In this document: positions 22,478 to 34,453 of the stretch, piece after piece
How the letters are laid out: each line of letters begins with the position of its first letter
How positions within the stretch are numbered: position 1 is the stretch's first letter
Assembly (NCBI GenBank): GCA_019188255.1
Contig: JAETXT010000010.1
Location: forward strand, 2,914,001 to 2,978,000
Reading direction: 5' to 3'
DNA from: Verticillium longisporum
Taxonomy: Eukaryota > Ascomycota > Sordariomycetes > Glomerellales > Plectosphaerellaceae
Length of the DNA: 64,000 nt
The notes under the pieces: model-generated
What the model was told of the DNA's origin: nothing
Databases searched by the model: none
The model's input: only the letters and a program-made list of their open reading frames with translations
Position numbers and translations under genes: made by a program

Positions 22478-23269
22478 TTATTTTCCCTCGCTGGTGACGA
22501 TGTAAAGCAGTACCAGCAGTACCAGCATCACCAGCAGCTCCCGTGGTCCCCTTGACCATCTTCAGACCGACTATCCACCAAGCTGATTGTTTCCGTTTTA
22601 GTCGATCCAAACGCTTATCTATTGACTGTGTACAATTTTTTTCTTTCCTCACGCCAAAAAGAAATCAGCATGAGCACGATGTCACGGCGCACCTGGAGAT
22701 GGTGTCATTCAGATGTGGCGCCATTCTCGCTGTTCTGAGCCCTTGCTCTGGCTCGCCATGATCATCAAAAAAATCACGAATCTGCAAACTCCCTATGGTT
22801 CCTCATCTAAATGCCAGACGTCATGGGTCGTGGAGGACAAACTTGGATTCCTTCCTTCTCGCCTCGGCCCAAGCCTCAGCCATATCGTTCACGCGACCAT
22901 CTCCTCAAGTGGCTCTACCTCGAATAGCTTGATCGGGACCGAACGCAGGTCTCGTCACCGACATGAATCTTTGTCTGCACGCTAGTCCGCCGATACACAT
23001 GATAGTTGCGCTTCTATTTCGGGGCTCCTCTTGATAAAATCCTTCCACAGATTACTCCAGAAGCAATCTGATCCTTCGCCTCCTGCTTCGGGAGCCCATC
23101 TTCTTCACTCGCGACGCCGAAGCAGTGGCAGCATCCGTGGCAACATGGCTGGACTGGGAATTGGCTTCCCTTTTGGGAGCCAATTGTCGACGTCTTGGCA
23201 TCCGTCTGTCGCGAGTAAGTTCACATGCCGCCGGTCGTCCCGACGGTTCAGATGGCGCGCCTGCCGGAA

Positions 23270-24446
23270 CTACACAGACCCCTTGGTTTGCCGGACCCCC
23301 TCGATGCCATCCCTCTCCCAGAACTTGTCCTGGGCATGCCTACCCCTGAGGCATCCCCCCACATCGAATGGGTCGATGACTGTCAGCAGCCACACCCTGT
23401 CGTCTTTCCATCCTGGACCCTCGACCTCGGTGACGCCGTCCCGTGCCAGATACACGTTGCACTTGGCCGGCAGGTACCTCCTCGGATGCCTCCAGTTCCA
23501 CATGAACGTGTTCCCCAGCATCAGGGACGCCTCGAAGACGTAGAAGAACCACTCGTACCGAATGACGGCCGGCACGTCCGCCGGATCCAGCCCTTCCCAC
23601 TGGATCCCCTCGAATCCAAAGTGTTCGACGAGCCGGAACACAGTCCGCGCCGTGATGAGCCCGACGCTGACGTACAGCGTCCGCAGCGGACTCTTGATCT
23701 GCCGCGCGCCGCCGAGGCCCGCGGCAACGCACCGGCGGTGAAACACGACGGCCAGGGTGAGGAAGAGGCCGGCCACGACGAGCTGCAGCACGAGCGACGT
23801 CTTCATGAGTGCGTGGCCCGTCGCCTGCGAGGCGCCGGGGAGGTCAACATTGGCCGTGTAGCTCGCGCCCCAGCCGTTGAGCATCTCTATGAGCCCCGAG
23901 AGGAACGCAAACGTCGAGAGCACGCGGCCTGGGTGGAGCGGGGAGTGGTACGGCACGTAATACAAGATGCGCCCGAGGATGTGGTAGTTTGCTAGTTCGA
24001 GGAGGGGCCTGCCCAATCAGTATCGCTCACAAGGAGAAAGAGCGAAAGAGTTCAACACGATTTTTTTGACGTACGGGCTGGCGTAGACGAGACATATGCT
24101 CGCGATAAAAGGGGCAAGGTTGTCATAGTGCCAGGCTCCGTAGATGCGCAGAGCGAAGCCGGCGACGAAGAGGAGGTTGCAGAAGACGAAGAGGCCCGTC
24201 ACCTTAAAGAACTTGTAGTGACTGGCAGGTCAGATGAGAAGATACTCGTTCCGGCGGCGCACTAACTTACTAGCATTGCCACAAATGCAGCATGCATGAA
24301 GTTGCAAAGGCAATCGTGAAGAAAATGGCGGCCCCCTTGTTGGGGGCGAAGAAGTAGTAGCTCCCCTCGACTGGCTGTGTCAGTTCTGCAAGGCGTGGGT
24401 TTGACTTTATCTCATGACGACACGTACCGTAGCGGCCGTCACTCAT
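23270..24446 (-). CDS. RTA1-like lipid-translocating exporter family protein
   Basis: RTA1/RSB1 family proteins are seven-helix membrane proteins linked to resistance to toxic lipids and 7-aminocholesterol. Four exons (24446-24428, 24385-24271, 24221-24075, 24008-23270) give 339 residues, with phase kept at each junction. Hydrophobic helices are seen at AAIFFTIAFATSCMLHLW, GLFVFCNLLFVAGFALRIYG, LAPFIASICLVYA, the LGRILYYVP region, VLSTFAFLSGLIEML, LVLQLVVAGLFLTLAVVF and YVSVGLITARTVFRLVE. RTVFRLVEH and YEWFFYVFEASLM are typical of the family. The first proposed intron is only 42 nt and a multiple of three, so skipping it adds 14 codons without a stop; either form is possible. The transported substrate is not known. 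Confidence 0.85.
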
Positions 24447-25360
24447 TGTCGCAATATGGTTGGGATCAGATGCTGGTAGTCGTGTTGGCCAACGTATTTC
24501 GATCTGGAGAGGCCTCGTACGAAACCATGTGGTGATGCGTAGGTTGTATAGCAGAGCATCGAATAAACAACTCAATTAGAATACAGTCCCCATCCTCATT
24601 TTCCCATCTTCATCGTCCTACTTATATCCCAAACCTTTGATCCGTCGCTTTGGTCGTGCCGTGACTTTGAACCTCACCACCCACCTGACCAATCGCATCC
24701 CTCGTACAATACGACAGTCTCAGACTAGGCGTGGCAAGCCACCACCAAGTGGGCATCACAGCGAATCCTTAGCCTCGACGCTGCCACACTCGTTTGCCTA
24801 TTTGGGAAACTGCAACAACCTGTGCCCTCGTGAGTCCCGCGATCATGGTAAGCGCACTATCGTGCGCTGAGCAAGGGTGCCGGGGGACTCGTCCAGCGGC
24901 ACGCCCGACTATCGTGCTCGACACGTCATGCCTCGTGACATGCTCATATCGGAGATCGGCACGACAGATTGGTGACCGTTTGTTTCGCCATACACATCCC
25001 CACGAGGCACTTTGGCATATCATCCTTCATTTTGGGGGGCTTTTGATGCGTGCCTGTCATCAAAGGCCGTGTGTGCCTTGCAATCATTGATGTGTCCTCG
25101 CACCTGCCCAGTATTAACGTACAGTAAAACTCCCCCTCCTGATATCCTGGTGTGTTGTTCATATGATTCAACTTCGACGCCAGTCCGAAAAGAGAAACTC
25201 TCAATCAAAGTTCGAGATCCGGTCGTTGTGTTCGCCCCAAAAATCCAATCCGACATGCCTAACGCCGGCATCCTATGAACACGGGGGGTTCGCCAATAAT
25301 AAACAAGTGATGTACAAAAAAAGCAGAGATTGTGCCAGCGTCGGAATCTACCAGCAAGCC
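24447..25360. other. Intergenic gap upstream of the RTA1-like gene
   Basis: This holds the RTA1-like gene promoter and the Inp1 3' flank. I see nothing else I can support. Confidence 0.5.
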
Positions 25361-28039
25361 TCAGTCGACCTCCCAGCCGCGAGCCGTTCGGTCTCGAGCT
25401 TCCCGCTGGTCAGCTACGCTCGGGGCCCGTGAGCCCTCTGTCTGGCTCATGTAGAAGTCATCGTCGTCACCCCAGTCGCTGAGTTCACCGTCCGAGTAGT
25501 CCCACTGCACGGGGATCGTCTCCCCGGACTCTCCATAACCAAACATCATGCCACGCCATTCGCCGGCCGCGATCCGTGCCGCCACCCGCAGCATCAGGTT
25601 CATAAGATGGCTAGGCGGGCTCAGCAGGATCTCACATGTCTTGGCGACTATCGCCATGGGTACCCGTCGAACGATATCGAGCCGGCTGCGTGTGGGCAGC
25701 CGCCTCATTGAAGTTGCCGTCGGGGAGAACAGGTTGGCAGCTGGCGGAAGCGGTGAGAGCGCTCGGCTGACCGAAATGCTGCTTGCCGTCGCCCGGTGAC
25801 GAATACTGGGTCTACGGCGTGCCACTGCGGTCGACTTTGCTTCGCTATCCGTGGATGAGTCCTTGCCAGCCTGCTCAGCCATCTCGGATGTCATGTCTGG
25901 GGCAGTCGCTGCGCTCTCTTGAGAGCTCTCGTTGGTCCCAAACGACGCTGCATCCCATGTTCTCTTGGTGTCTGGCGTCACAGTCAAGTCCGAGATATCG
26001 CGATACAGAGACATCCTCATGGGCATTAAGATGTTGTCGTGCGGGTACGGAAACGTTGAGGGTGTCTTCGGCTGCGATCCGGGAGAGGAGAGGGGAGATT
26101 GCCATGATTGTACGCTATGGAAAGAGTCAGACGACCCAGCTGGTGAGATCTGACCCTTTGCGTCCTCGGGCAGCCGAGTAGGAGATTGCTTCGAAGCGGC
26201 AGACTTGGAAGGGGGCGATGTGATGAGCGTGAGTTGTGGTGGAACGGCAAGAGAGCGACCTGCGCGGAACCCGCGCAACTTCTTCCGCCGAGCACCTACA
26301 ACACCACTCCCCTCCAGCACCTCTGCGCTAGTTGGCTCCGTCCCGACTGTCTCTGTTCCGCTTTCTCCACTGGCCGTAGATTTAATGTCGTCATCAGCGG
26401 CTGTTGGGAGTTCAACATCTTCCTCGACAACGCTGGGCTCGACGTCTGCGTTTTTCGGGGCTTCTGCCGCCGCCTTCTGCTCGTATGCACGAAGGAAGTC
26501 GTGAATGTCAGGTCGAGCGGTTGTATTTGTCTGCCGCGGCGTCAACTCGACGGCCGTTTCAGGTGTTGACAATTCGGGAGGAACACTGAACGTCTCTTCT
26601 CTCCGAATAGCTGTCAGCGGCGGCAGCTCTTCGCATACTTCCTCCGCTCCTTGCACAGGCAATAGAGTCGGTGGGTTATTGCTCTGTGGTGTAGAGATGT
26701 CGCGAACCTCGCTCAAGGGTTGAGCCTGCATTGGTGCGGGGGGAACGCCTGTTTCCGGCGGAATCTCCTGGTTCAGCTCGGCCTCCGTTGCTTCTGTCCT
26801 GACTCGGGCACCATCGTTCACGTCGTTTGTTGTTGCTAAAATGACTACGTCCGGCTCGCATGCAGGCGTTCCAGGTAGGATCTCGAGAGTGTTGTGGTCC
26901 GATTCAGGTTGTTCAACAACAGATATTTCATCTGTGACGGGTATCACGTCTTTTTCTCTATTCTCCGTCTCATCCGCGGTGTTTCGGCCGCTTGCGTCGT
27001 TTGGTTGCTTCGCATCCTGGGTGATATCCTCTGTCTGCGTAGACATGCCATCTTCGGGGACAGAGCTGACAGGGGGTACTCCTCGGGCATCTGGCACTTG
27101 GACTTCTGGTGTTAGGGTCTCTGGTGCTTGGGTCTCTGGTGCTTGGGTCTCTGGCGTTTGGGTCTCTGGTGCTTGGGTCTCCGGTGCTTGAACATTCGTG
27201 CGCTGCACAACAGTGTCTGAGACAACTTCGCTTCGAGATGTGGAATCTTCGTCCGCTGTGAAAGCGGCTTTCATGCTGGCTTTCAGTTGCCGTGCGGCAG
27301 GCGACTCGCTCTTGCGCCTCGTAGTCCTAGCTGGGGGCGTTGTCGCCGCCTCGACGATGGTCATGGCGGTGGGTGTGATGGATCTGCGGACCGGAGTCCA
27401 GGGCCGCTTCTTGATGGGCGTTTTCGGCTTCTCAGGGAGCGCTATGGTGAACGATCGCTTGAACGGGCACGCTGTCTTTTCGAACTGTAAGATCTGATCG
27501 AAAACGCCTCGTAACGCGTGGGCCAACTCCTTCTCTTCAGGATCCGACACCGGAACCTCTATCCTCCAGTATTGCGGTCGACGGATTTGAAGAACGAACT
27601 TGTTGGACACTTCGTCGATGCACCAACATTGGCTCTTCGGTAGAATCGGTTGCAGCGCTGAACCGCAATTCAGAAATGCCACGGAGCCGGGTGCTCGGTA
27701 GATCCGAAATGGGCCTGGAAGATAATCAGTATATTGAAAGGGTCATCCCAAAGTCTGACCCGACTGACCGACTGCAATGGTACGCTCAAGCTGCGATGAT
27801 GATGCCAACGAGCCGGGCTCCTCGTCGGGTGGCGCACGGCCAGGACTCCTCGCCCTGTTTCGCCCCGAGGCTGTAAAGGCGATGATCTTGACATTGGGAT
27901 GGTTGTAGAGGGTTTCGACAAGACCCGGGGCCGATTGAGACGATGAAGAAGGGCTGCAGACAGAACCCTGGGGTGCTGTCATAACCCGCCGGGGCGCTGG
28001 AAAGGTTGATCGCGAGGGATCCATGACAATGTCGGTCAT
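25361..28039 (-). CDS. INP1: Inheritance of peroxisomes protein 1 (Inp1)
   Basis: Inp1 anchors peroxisomes at the cell cortex so that some stay behind when cells divide. Exon 1 is 28039-27769 and exon 2 is 27714-25361, joined across a GTCAGT...TTCCAG intron to give 874 residues. The conserved N-terminal domain is easy to see: VKIIAFTASG, RTIAVGPFRIYRAPGSVAFLNCGS, then PILPKSQCWCIDEV and FVLQIRRPQYWRIEVP. The rest is long, acidic and probably disordered, with a tandem PETQA-type repeat and a C-terminal Arg/Ser region. The start at 28039 (MTDIVMDPS) is the first ATG that keeps the conserved domain in frame. The frame is open farther upstream, so a longer form cannot be excluded. Confidence 0.88.
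27100..27195 (-). repeat. Tandem PETQA-type repeat inside Inp1
   Basis: On the minus strand the DNA encodes six to seven imperfect five-residue units of the form APETQ or TPETQ, from near-identical 15-bp units. It lies in the disordered part of Inp1, and copy number may vary between strains. Confidence 0.85.
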
Positions 28040-29098
28040 CCACGGGAGCGATTCGCCAAGGGAGGGGCGTACTGATGCTGTTGTCAAAATGCGGTCGTGA
28101 ACTTGATCATGTCGGTCGTGTGCTTGCAGACATGGCAAATCTGCGGTGTCATGGGATAGACGGAAGTGACACTTTCTGGCGCAGTCGTAGTTCGCTGTCT
28201 CCCCCCTCTTGTCTTGTTCGTCCCACCTTTCAGTGTTTCGACGATGGCGTTCCAGGGGTGAGTCTGAGGAATTCAGTGACCACCTAGCTGTCGCTGAGGC
28301 GATTAATTGCCACTCTGTTTCCAGCGGGCGTGTCTCACTGACGGGCACAGAGACGGGAAACGTCCAATGGCGCCACGAGAGGTTGATGGATATGGTGAAA
28401 TTGGAAGATTTCCAATGGGGAAGAGGCACTGGGAGAAGCAAGTCTGGGGCTGGGAGTTGGACCCTCGGGCAAGAGGGAGCTTGGACACGCGACGGGGGGT
28501 TCGCGCTTCTGGTGAAGACGGGTGCGGGTCGATGCCTGCCAGGGATGGATGCGTCTCCCTGTTGAGCGCTCTTGCGGAGCATCCCGAGTGGTAGCCGTTC
28601 TTCTGTTTATATGCATAAGAGTGTATGCGCATAAAGTCCATAGGTCCCCAAGGATTTAAGGAATTGATCATGGTCTGTCTGCCTTGTTAAAGTCTTCCGA
28701 GTCCCAAGAGCGCTTTCCCTTCTTTCAGACTGGCCACGTCAGGTACCTAGGTTTCGTTGTGAGAAACGGCCATTGTGCGAGCTTTGTCCTCCGGCACCTT
28801 ATTTAAAGCGAAGAATGTCGAAGAGGGTCGCCGGGCAAAGGGTCAATGGACAGACATGTTACAGGGAATGTCGCACTACCTAACCCTGATAAGAGTAGTC
28901 CCCATTGATAGCGTTGTGAGATAAGCCCCCCAGCTCCCACGTTCGGCGGCTGACTGGCGGCTGACTGGCGGCTGCTCGTGTGCTGGTGTCGTCATTGCCA
29001 GTGGTGGGCTGCCAGGACTTTCCAACTCGGTGTTGCATCTTGGGATCTCCAAGTGCACGCAACCCTAGCTCTTTGCCATAGAAGCTACATTCGCCATC
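28040..29098. other. Divergent promoter region of Inp1 and the UsgS-like gene
   Basis: About 1 kb. It includes AGGTACCTAGG at 28741-28751, a short palindromic motif that recurs in other intergenic parts, and a direct repeat GGCGGCTGACT near 28946-28972. No gene is supported. Confidence 0.45.
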
Positions 29099-30444
29099 AT
29101 GGAGCCCGATCAACTGAAAGAGAAGCTGCACGTCGATAAGGAGAAGCTCAAGCAGCAATTCGATGTCTCCCATTTCGGCCTCAATTCCGTCTTGAGGGGT
29201 GCCCAGTTGACCTTTGTTGGAGGTGAGCCCATGAAACCGTCCATCACCACATGCTTGGTCGTCGCCGGTTGCTGACACGCTTCGCGCAACAGCCCACCGA
29301 GCGCTTCAGAATCCCGGTATATTTACCTCCGATCACTATAAACAGGCTGCTGCTGCTGTCGTCGCCGGCCTGGCCATCCGCCTCATTGTTTCCATTCCCG
29401 TAGGGCTGCTCCGTCGTGTCCGAGGAAGTCTTCTGTAAAAGCTGACGACAAGCCTCCCAGATTATCGGTGTTCGGGTTCTGCTATGGTTTCTTTCTTTCG
29501 TAATGAACCTTGAACAGGTGACCTGGGACAATCAGATCGTGGAAGGGCTGAACTTTCTCGAGGAATACGTCCTCCAAGTACCGTTCTTCCTCATGACCCT
29601 CATGCGCTACGTCACGCCAACACTCGATAACCTGTAGGTTGAAGTGCGACTTCCTAGTGATTCGATGCTAACTGGACAGGTTCATGGATTCGCTCCAATG
29701 GGTCGATCTGACGTACGTTCAGAAACACAAGCACGAGAACCCCGACAATCTACGCGACATGTATTACCCGAACCTCAAAGGCTACAAGGTTAAAGACGGG
29801 AGCACCCATAGTACGAGCACGGCCGAAGCGCTATCGATGTTCTTCATGCGATTCGCTCGCAAAGGCGGCATCTCTCTAGCCATCTTCGCCTTATCATATG
29901 TGCCTTATGTTGGTCGCTTTGTTCTGCCAGCCGCCAGTTTCTACACGTTCAACAAGGCAGTCGGCATGGGACCAGCATCCATCATCTTCGGGACCGGCAT
30001 TTTCCTACCGAGACGCTATCTCGTGATTTTCCTGCAGAGCTACTTCTCGTCGCGAACCCTGATGCGCGAGCTGCTTGAGCCGTACTTCTCACGAGTGCAC
30101 TTCACCAAGGATCAGAAGCGCAAGTGGTTCCACGACCGCGAGGGCTTGCTCTTCGGTTTTGCGTTGGGATTTTATACGCTCATCAGGATACCTCTTGTCG
30201 GAGTTCTCGTCTACGGCATTGCCGAGGCCTCGGCGGCCTACCTCGTCACCAAGGTCACCGACCCTCCCCGCCGTACAGCGAGTCTGCTGGCTTTGCAGCC
30301 AGTCAGCAGACTTGGACGAATAAGCACGAATTCCTGAGCTTGGAGTTGTCCAACCTGGATTCCATGCACCATCGGTCCAAGCAAAATAGTGGGCAGGCCC
30401 AGAGTGACATACCGATCCCATCTGTAGAGAAAGCCAGCCACTGA
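29099..30444 (+). CDS. Multi-pass membrane protein (UsgS-like), frameshifted near the C-terminus
   Basis: This matches, from memory, a fungal family annotated as transmembrane protein UsgS; its function is not established. Four exons (29099-29222, 29293-29399, 29461-29633, from 29680) keep phase. Hydrophobic segments include AAAAVVAGLAIRLIVSIP, GVRVLLWFLSFVM, FFLMTLMRYV, GISLAIFALSYVPYVGRFVLPA and LLFGFALGFYTLIRIPLVGV. The literal frame ends at 30335-30337 after a tail unlike the family. A second frame starting at the C-run 30266-30269 reads SPPYSESAGFAASQQTW, then NKHEFLSL, to a stop at 30442-30444, which is the tail I expect. One missing C in that run explains the shift. Whether it is genomic or a base-call error is open. 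Confidence 0.78.
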
Positions 30445-31082
30445 GTGCCCCTCTCTTTCATCGGAGAAGATCCGACCGCCGAGTCCGAAGCTGGAGTAGT
30501 ATTATAGGGGGGTGTTGCAAAGTTCATCTTGGAGTACTGTACATACAGACGGCTTCCAGCGGATTTCGAGAGAAGCACGGAAGGTCGGCTTCTTCATAAC
30601 CACCATGACCAGAAGCGAACATCAGGTGGCGCTTCTGCTGATTCCAATTACGTTTCGCGGCTGATAGGGAGAGCGTTCGCTCATGCAGAGTGAAGTCACC
30701 GCGACGAATCACCGACAGGGGTTGGGGTGTCGCCGGCGGCGAGATCGTGCGGGGTGAATGGGAGCTTCTGATAAGCTCCCATGCTATGCCCACTACAGCT
30801 CAGGAGCTCTAGGACAGCTCCGCGCAACCCCCGAAAATCCGTAGACCTAGTGTACATTGGCTCACTGGCCTTAATCGATGCGCGCACGATGTGATGGGAG
30901 TCCATAGCTTGCCAAGGGCGGGGTAATCATAGACGCCTACTTATACCAGGGAAAGCCAGCGTGATGATTTCATGTATGACCTCTCGAGCTTCATCCGGCC
31001 AGTAATTTACATCGAAGTATATTGTACACAAGACTCAACACATTATCGCCATTTAGTCGTTAGCTTTTGACTTGGGAATACC
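30445..31082. other. Intergenic gap upstream of formamidase
   Basis: About 0.64 kb, with no supported gene. The part before 31083 should hold the formamidase promoter; a regulatory site was not assigned. Confidence 0.45.
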
Positions 31083-32769
31083 ATGGGCAAGACGGGCATT
31101 CGGACTGTGAACAAGGTAAGCTTTGACACGCCTGCTGCCGAACAGCCTGCCCTCCATGTAAGTCATCTGCTGCCCATTTCACCGGCTACACATTAACTTC
31201 TGGCTCAGAACAGATGGCATCCCGACAGTGCGTATACCCCAGCACCTATGCTTGGGTAGTTTCGAGGTTGACTAACGACCCAGTTCCCTCTGCCGGCGCC
31301 ATCAAGGACGGCGAGACGGTCAAGATTGAATGCGTGGACTGGTATGTGCACTAGGTCACTCAACCGTTACATACCTACGCTGACTTTCTCAGGACTGGCG
31401 GCCAGATTGGGAACAACGATTCCGCCGACGATGTTCTCAACGTCGACTTGACGAAGGTTCATTACCTCTCAGGTCCCTTTGACGTTGAAGGTGCCAAGCC
31501 AGGCGATCTTCTCCTTGTAGAGATTATGGATGTCCAACCCTTCCAAGATCAGCCATGGGGGTTTACTGGCGTCTTTGATCGAAACAACGGCGGCGGTTTC
31601 CTCGATGAGATCTATCCATCCGCGTGGGTCCTCGCCTGGTCTGCTGACTCGGAGCGGGTTCACTAACACAGAGCAGCGCAAAAGCCATCTGGGACTTTGA
31701 AGGCATATACTGCACGTCTCGTCACATTCCCGGCGTCAAGTTTGCGGGCCTCATCCATCCAGGAATCCTAGGCTGCGCCCCTTCGGCAGAGGTGCTGTCG
31801 ATGTGGAACAAGCGCGAGGGTGAGCTCATCGCGGCCAACAAGCTCGAGCGCAAAGTCGCATTGCCACCGGAGCCGCAGAGTGCGCACGCTGGAAGTGCGG
31901 ACGAGGCGACGAGCAAGAAGGTCGGCGAAGAGGGAGCGAGGACGGTGCCGGGGCGGCCTGAGCATGGAGGTAACTGCGAGTATGTCTTTCCGTTCCTGCA
32001 CAGGTAGAAGCGAACTGACAGACCGCAGTATCAAAAACCTCAGTCGAGGAAGCAAGGTGTACCTCCCCGTTCACGTTGACGGAGCAAAGTTCAGCGTGGG
32101 GGACCTCCACTTTTCGCGTATGTTGAGTGTCGCTCCCCTTATCTCTTTCGATACGCCCATCTGACGGTGTGGTTTAGAGGGTGACGGAGAAATCTCCTTC
32201 TGTGGTGCCATTGAGATGGCTGGCGTCATCACGATCAACTTCAAGGTCATCCGCGACGGCATGGCGACACTGGGCCTCAAGTCGCCCATTTACATCCCTG
32301 GACCTGTCGAGCCGCAGTTCGGCCCAGGACGACACATTTACTTCGAGGGCTTCTCCGTCGACGAGCATGGGAAGCAGCACTACATGGACGTCACCGTCGC
32401 CTACCGGCAGACGAGCCTGCGTTCGTGTCTTCGCCTCCTGCCAATGATGAACAAAGAATGCTGACCAGGATAGGTTGCATCGAGTACCTTCGCCGGTTCG
32501 GTTACAGTGATTACCAAGCGTACCTTCTCATGTCGTGCGCGCCCATCCAGGGACACGTCGCTGGCATTGTCGACATTCCAAACGCCTGCACGACGATCGG
32601 GCTGCCGATGGACATATTCGAGTTCGACATCTCGCCGGCTCTCGGGGCCGTGGAGAAGAGAGACCTCGGGCAGTGCGCTTTCTCCGGCGGCGAGACCCAG
32701 GGCAAGGTTGAGGCGGGCGGCAAGAATAGCGAGCACAGTTTTGGTGGTGGTCTGACTTATAAGCAGTAA
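31083..32769 (+). CDS. fmdS: Formamidase (FmdA/AmdA family)
   Basis: Formamidase hydrolyses formamide to formate and ammonia in nitrogen supply. Eight exons (31083-31157, 31209-31227, 31284-31341, 31393-31623, 31677-31979, 32029-32117, 32178-32420, 32474-32769) give 437 residues with phase kept at each junction. Family motifs appear in order: GIRTVNK, NRWHPDIPSAG, DWTGGQIGNNDSADDV, SGPFDVEGAKPGDLL, AKAIWDFEGIYC, the catalytic-core region FAGLIHPGILGCAPS, GGNCDIKNLSRGSKVYLPV, QGDGEISFCGAIEMAG and a C-terminal YQAYLLMSCAPIQGHVAG. The protein is slightly longer than bacterial enzymes because of an insert near SAHAGSADEATSKK. The gene appears intact. The likely site is the cytosol, since no signal peptide is seen. 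Confidence 0.93.
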
Positions 32770-33279
32770 GGGCGTGCGTTCTATGTACGGTCTCGGGCCG
32801 CGAATCAAATTCAAGGCGGAAATTGCATGATACAGATGAGTGTGAATTTACTCTTACCTACCATGTAAAGCGGCGCGTTTCCCAGGCTTTGTGTTTTCGT
32901 GTCTACCAAATGGCGAGAGCGAGAATGCGGGTGATGATTTGAAAAAAATCAAAGCCACATGGATGGAGGCGGCAGAAATCACGCACCGAATGAATTTGAG
33001 GTGAAGCAAGCCAGAAGCAATCTGGGACCGCTTAATTCAAGATGTGTCTTTGCATTGAAGACACGGTATCAAGAATGGCAGACTCGGGAGCACAGTCACA
33101 ACTCGCAGGTATCATTTATAATTGTATATAATCGCAGTTCTGACAACGACGACAGCGGCCGCTGTTGCACACAGAGTACAGAAAGCTCAAAGATAAAATC
33201 AGATCGTTTTCGCTTCAGACAGATGTGCGGAATCTAAACTTGTGTATCACGCCATGGATCAACCCTGCACCGCACAAGC
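32770..33279. other. Intergenic gap between convergent genes
   Basis: This is AT-richer sequence between the formamidase and Otu1 3' ends. Nothing recognisable was found. Confidence 0.5.
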
Positions 33280-34453
33280 TCAATCATCGGGAATGACGGC
33301 GAGCGAGGCATGACCCGTGTCGCTCGTGTGTTTCTTCGCCGACGCCTCACCACTACCTAGCCATCCGCATCCGGCCGTTTGACATGTCAGAAGAGCATTG
33401 TCTTTGATCTCGGAAAGTGCCACGTGGCCCGTACGTTCAGCGTGCTCTCTCCCGGCGCGTTCGCCGCTGCCAATCCACTGGCAGCCGGGGACGTCGCAGG
33501 TGAGTAGGATTTCCGCGGGATCGGTGTAGTAATGCATCGCGTGCAGCTGCGCCACGAGCTGCTGCGTCTTCTCGAGGACAGCAGCGTCGTCTGTGGGCCA
33601 TACCGTACGATCGAGCTCCGGAGGAAGCGTAGACTCATGGTATGGAGGCTCTGAAGGGCTGAATGCGACGCGGTCGTAGTGAATGCCTGAGTAGACGAGG
33701 AGGCAGCGGGTGTCCTTGTTTTCGCCGAAGCGCAACAAGGTCTGCCCTTTGACGTCAAACGTACAAATCTCAACGTCGAACAGCTCGGAGAAGATCCCTA
33801 GCTCAATGGCGCCACCCCAGCGGTCACGACCCTGAATGGCACGCGCGTAGGCGGAGGGGGCGTTGCGAGGATCGCCTCCGAGTACGTGTCCGGGTGAGAG
33901 AGGATGTCATCCGCGACCATCTTGCGAAGCTCGGGGGCGGGGATCTGTCGGGGCAGGGCACCCCCAAAAGCTGTGAATAGACAGCTATTGTCGTCAGGCA
34001 TGACCCGGAGGACTGGTGTGAGCAGTGTCAGTACAACCGTGAGGATTGAGTGCAGCAGCAACGGCGGGGATCGAGGTTAACCATACGTAGGGTGCCCTCC
34101 CTCTCAGCCCATGCTACACTGACACTCTCAGGGCCCTGTGTCGGTGGTTGCGAGACGTCTGAGACAGGAATGACGGGGCGTGAGGACGATGGCGCCACGA
34201 TCGCTGCTGGTGCTGCTGGTGGCTGGGTCGCTTCGGTGGGAACAATCGTAAAAGTTTCGCCGTTAAGACCGAGTTCTTTGGCAGCCTTGTCCATTTGGTC
34301 ACTTTCGAGGGTCTTCAGGGGCCAACCGTATTTGAGAGTGAACTCGGGGATACCTGTCTTGGCCCTAACCTCCTTGTACAGCTGGCTGATGGTTGTGTCA
34401 TCACTGAGGGAGAGGACGCCAGTGCCACCGGGGCCTTTGTATCTGGCTCTCAT
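33280..34453 (-). CDS. OTU1: Ubiquitin thioesterase Otu1 (YOD1), frameshifted
   Basis: Otu1 is an OTU-type deubiquitinase that works with Cdc48/p97. Exon 1 (34453-34087) encodes a UBX-like N-terminal domain (MRARYKGPGGTGVLSL) and a Pro-rich linker. Exon 2 (34012-33280) encodes the OTU core with the catalytic Cys in PDDNSCLFTAF (about residue 133), the His region in YSGIHYDRV, and two Cys/His finger-like units at the C-terminus (CDVPGCQWIGSG and CQTAGCGWLGSG). Near 33866 the frame changes: the frame after SEAIL runs into a stop, while the next frame continues with the family sequence NAPSAYARAIQ and RWGGAIELGIF. One missing G restores the family reading and a length near 366 residues. Confidence 0.85.

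Larger units (their letters stand above)
20456..23269. other. 2.8-kb region without a supported gene
   Basis: Many short open frames occur on both strands, but none has a family match, a clear start and consistent splice sites. It contains a GGT microsatellite and an ATCC tetranucleotide run. The part next to 20456 probably holds the promoter and long leader of the minus-strand hypothetical gene. A minus-strand Pro-rich frame over the GGT repeat could be a 5' exon but cannot be supported. Confidence 0.45.
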
